A stretch of DNA of 64,000 nucleotides from Trichostrongylus colubriformis (lineage: Eukaryota; Nematoda; Chromadorea; Rhabditida; Trichostrongylidae), in NCBI GenBank assembly GCA_963978905.1, contig OZ022258.1:50328591-50392590 (forward strand), written 5' to 3'. The notes beneath the pieces were generated by a model that worked only from the letters and a program-made list of their open reading frames with translations, was not told where the DNA came from and searched no databases. Below, in pieces: positions 63,938-64,000 of this stretch. Positions within the stretch are counted from its first letter, which is position 1. Each line of letters opens with the position of its first letter. The position numbers were made by a program, and so were the translations under genes.

Positions 63938-64000
63938 TAGAAGCGGCGTGTGACTGTTGTGGGAATAGGTGAAATCTTCGTTTCACTTTTTATCTCCCAG

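Overview
The window looks like a piece of a parasitic-nematode (strongylid or hookworm-like) nuclear genome. Genes are broken into many short exons with T-rich TTTCAG-type acceptors. The one clearly conserved gene is a nematode-style group II p21-activated kinase. The rest is gene-poor DNA packed with foldback repeats, transposon relics and a duplicated family of small secreted-protein genes. No bacterial operon structure, rRNA or convincing tRNA gene was seen.

Layout. 1.6-7.7 kb (+): a complete PAK4/pak-2-like kinase gene in at least 15 exons. 8.5-18 kb: TTAA-flanked palindromic MITEs, a very GC-rich palindrome, a 2.2-kb palindromic TA-flanked element and a small unrecognised candidate gene at 13.1-13.6 kb. 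18.8-27.2 kb (+): copy A of the secreted-protein family, with a 6.5-kb LTR retroelement inserted antisense in its fourth intron. 32.4-34.2, 40.8-42.7 and 45.9-49.3 kb (-): copies C, D and E, each with an open five-exon structure. 53.6-54.2 kb (-): a decayed copy F. Between them lie duplicated flanks, LINE (RTE-like) reverse-transcriptase debris, a mariner relic, a possible SINE and many foldbacks. 54.7-64 kb: more duplicated blocks and foldbacks, a candidate gene start at 62.3 kb and a short Tc1/mariner element at 63.0-63.9 kb.

The secreted-protein paralogues share a signal-peptide exon, four positionally conserved cysteines and a strongly conserved last exon. Their middle exons differ, as expected of a rapidly diversifying secreted family. 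Intron 4 has repeatedly accepted insertions: an LTR element in A, a perfect 235-bp palindrome in D, and a TIR element containing a further foldback in E.

The most unusual object is the LTR element at 20.5-27.0 kb. Its two LTRs differ at only about 2 of 254 positions. One uninterrupted 1352-codon ORF encodes Gag with a zinc knuckle, then an envelope-like transmembrane glycoprotein region, then a retropepsin. The 3'-most coding sequence is the C-terminal half of a UPF1/DNA2-NAM7-type SF1 helicase. No reverse transcriptase or integrase remains. A second broad theme is a set of otherwise different foldback repeats sharing a GATACGTATCGATC-like core flanked by locus-specific short repeated words.
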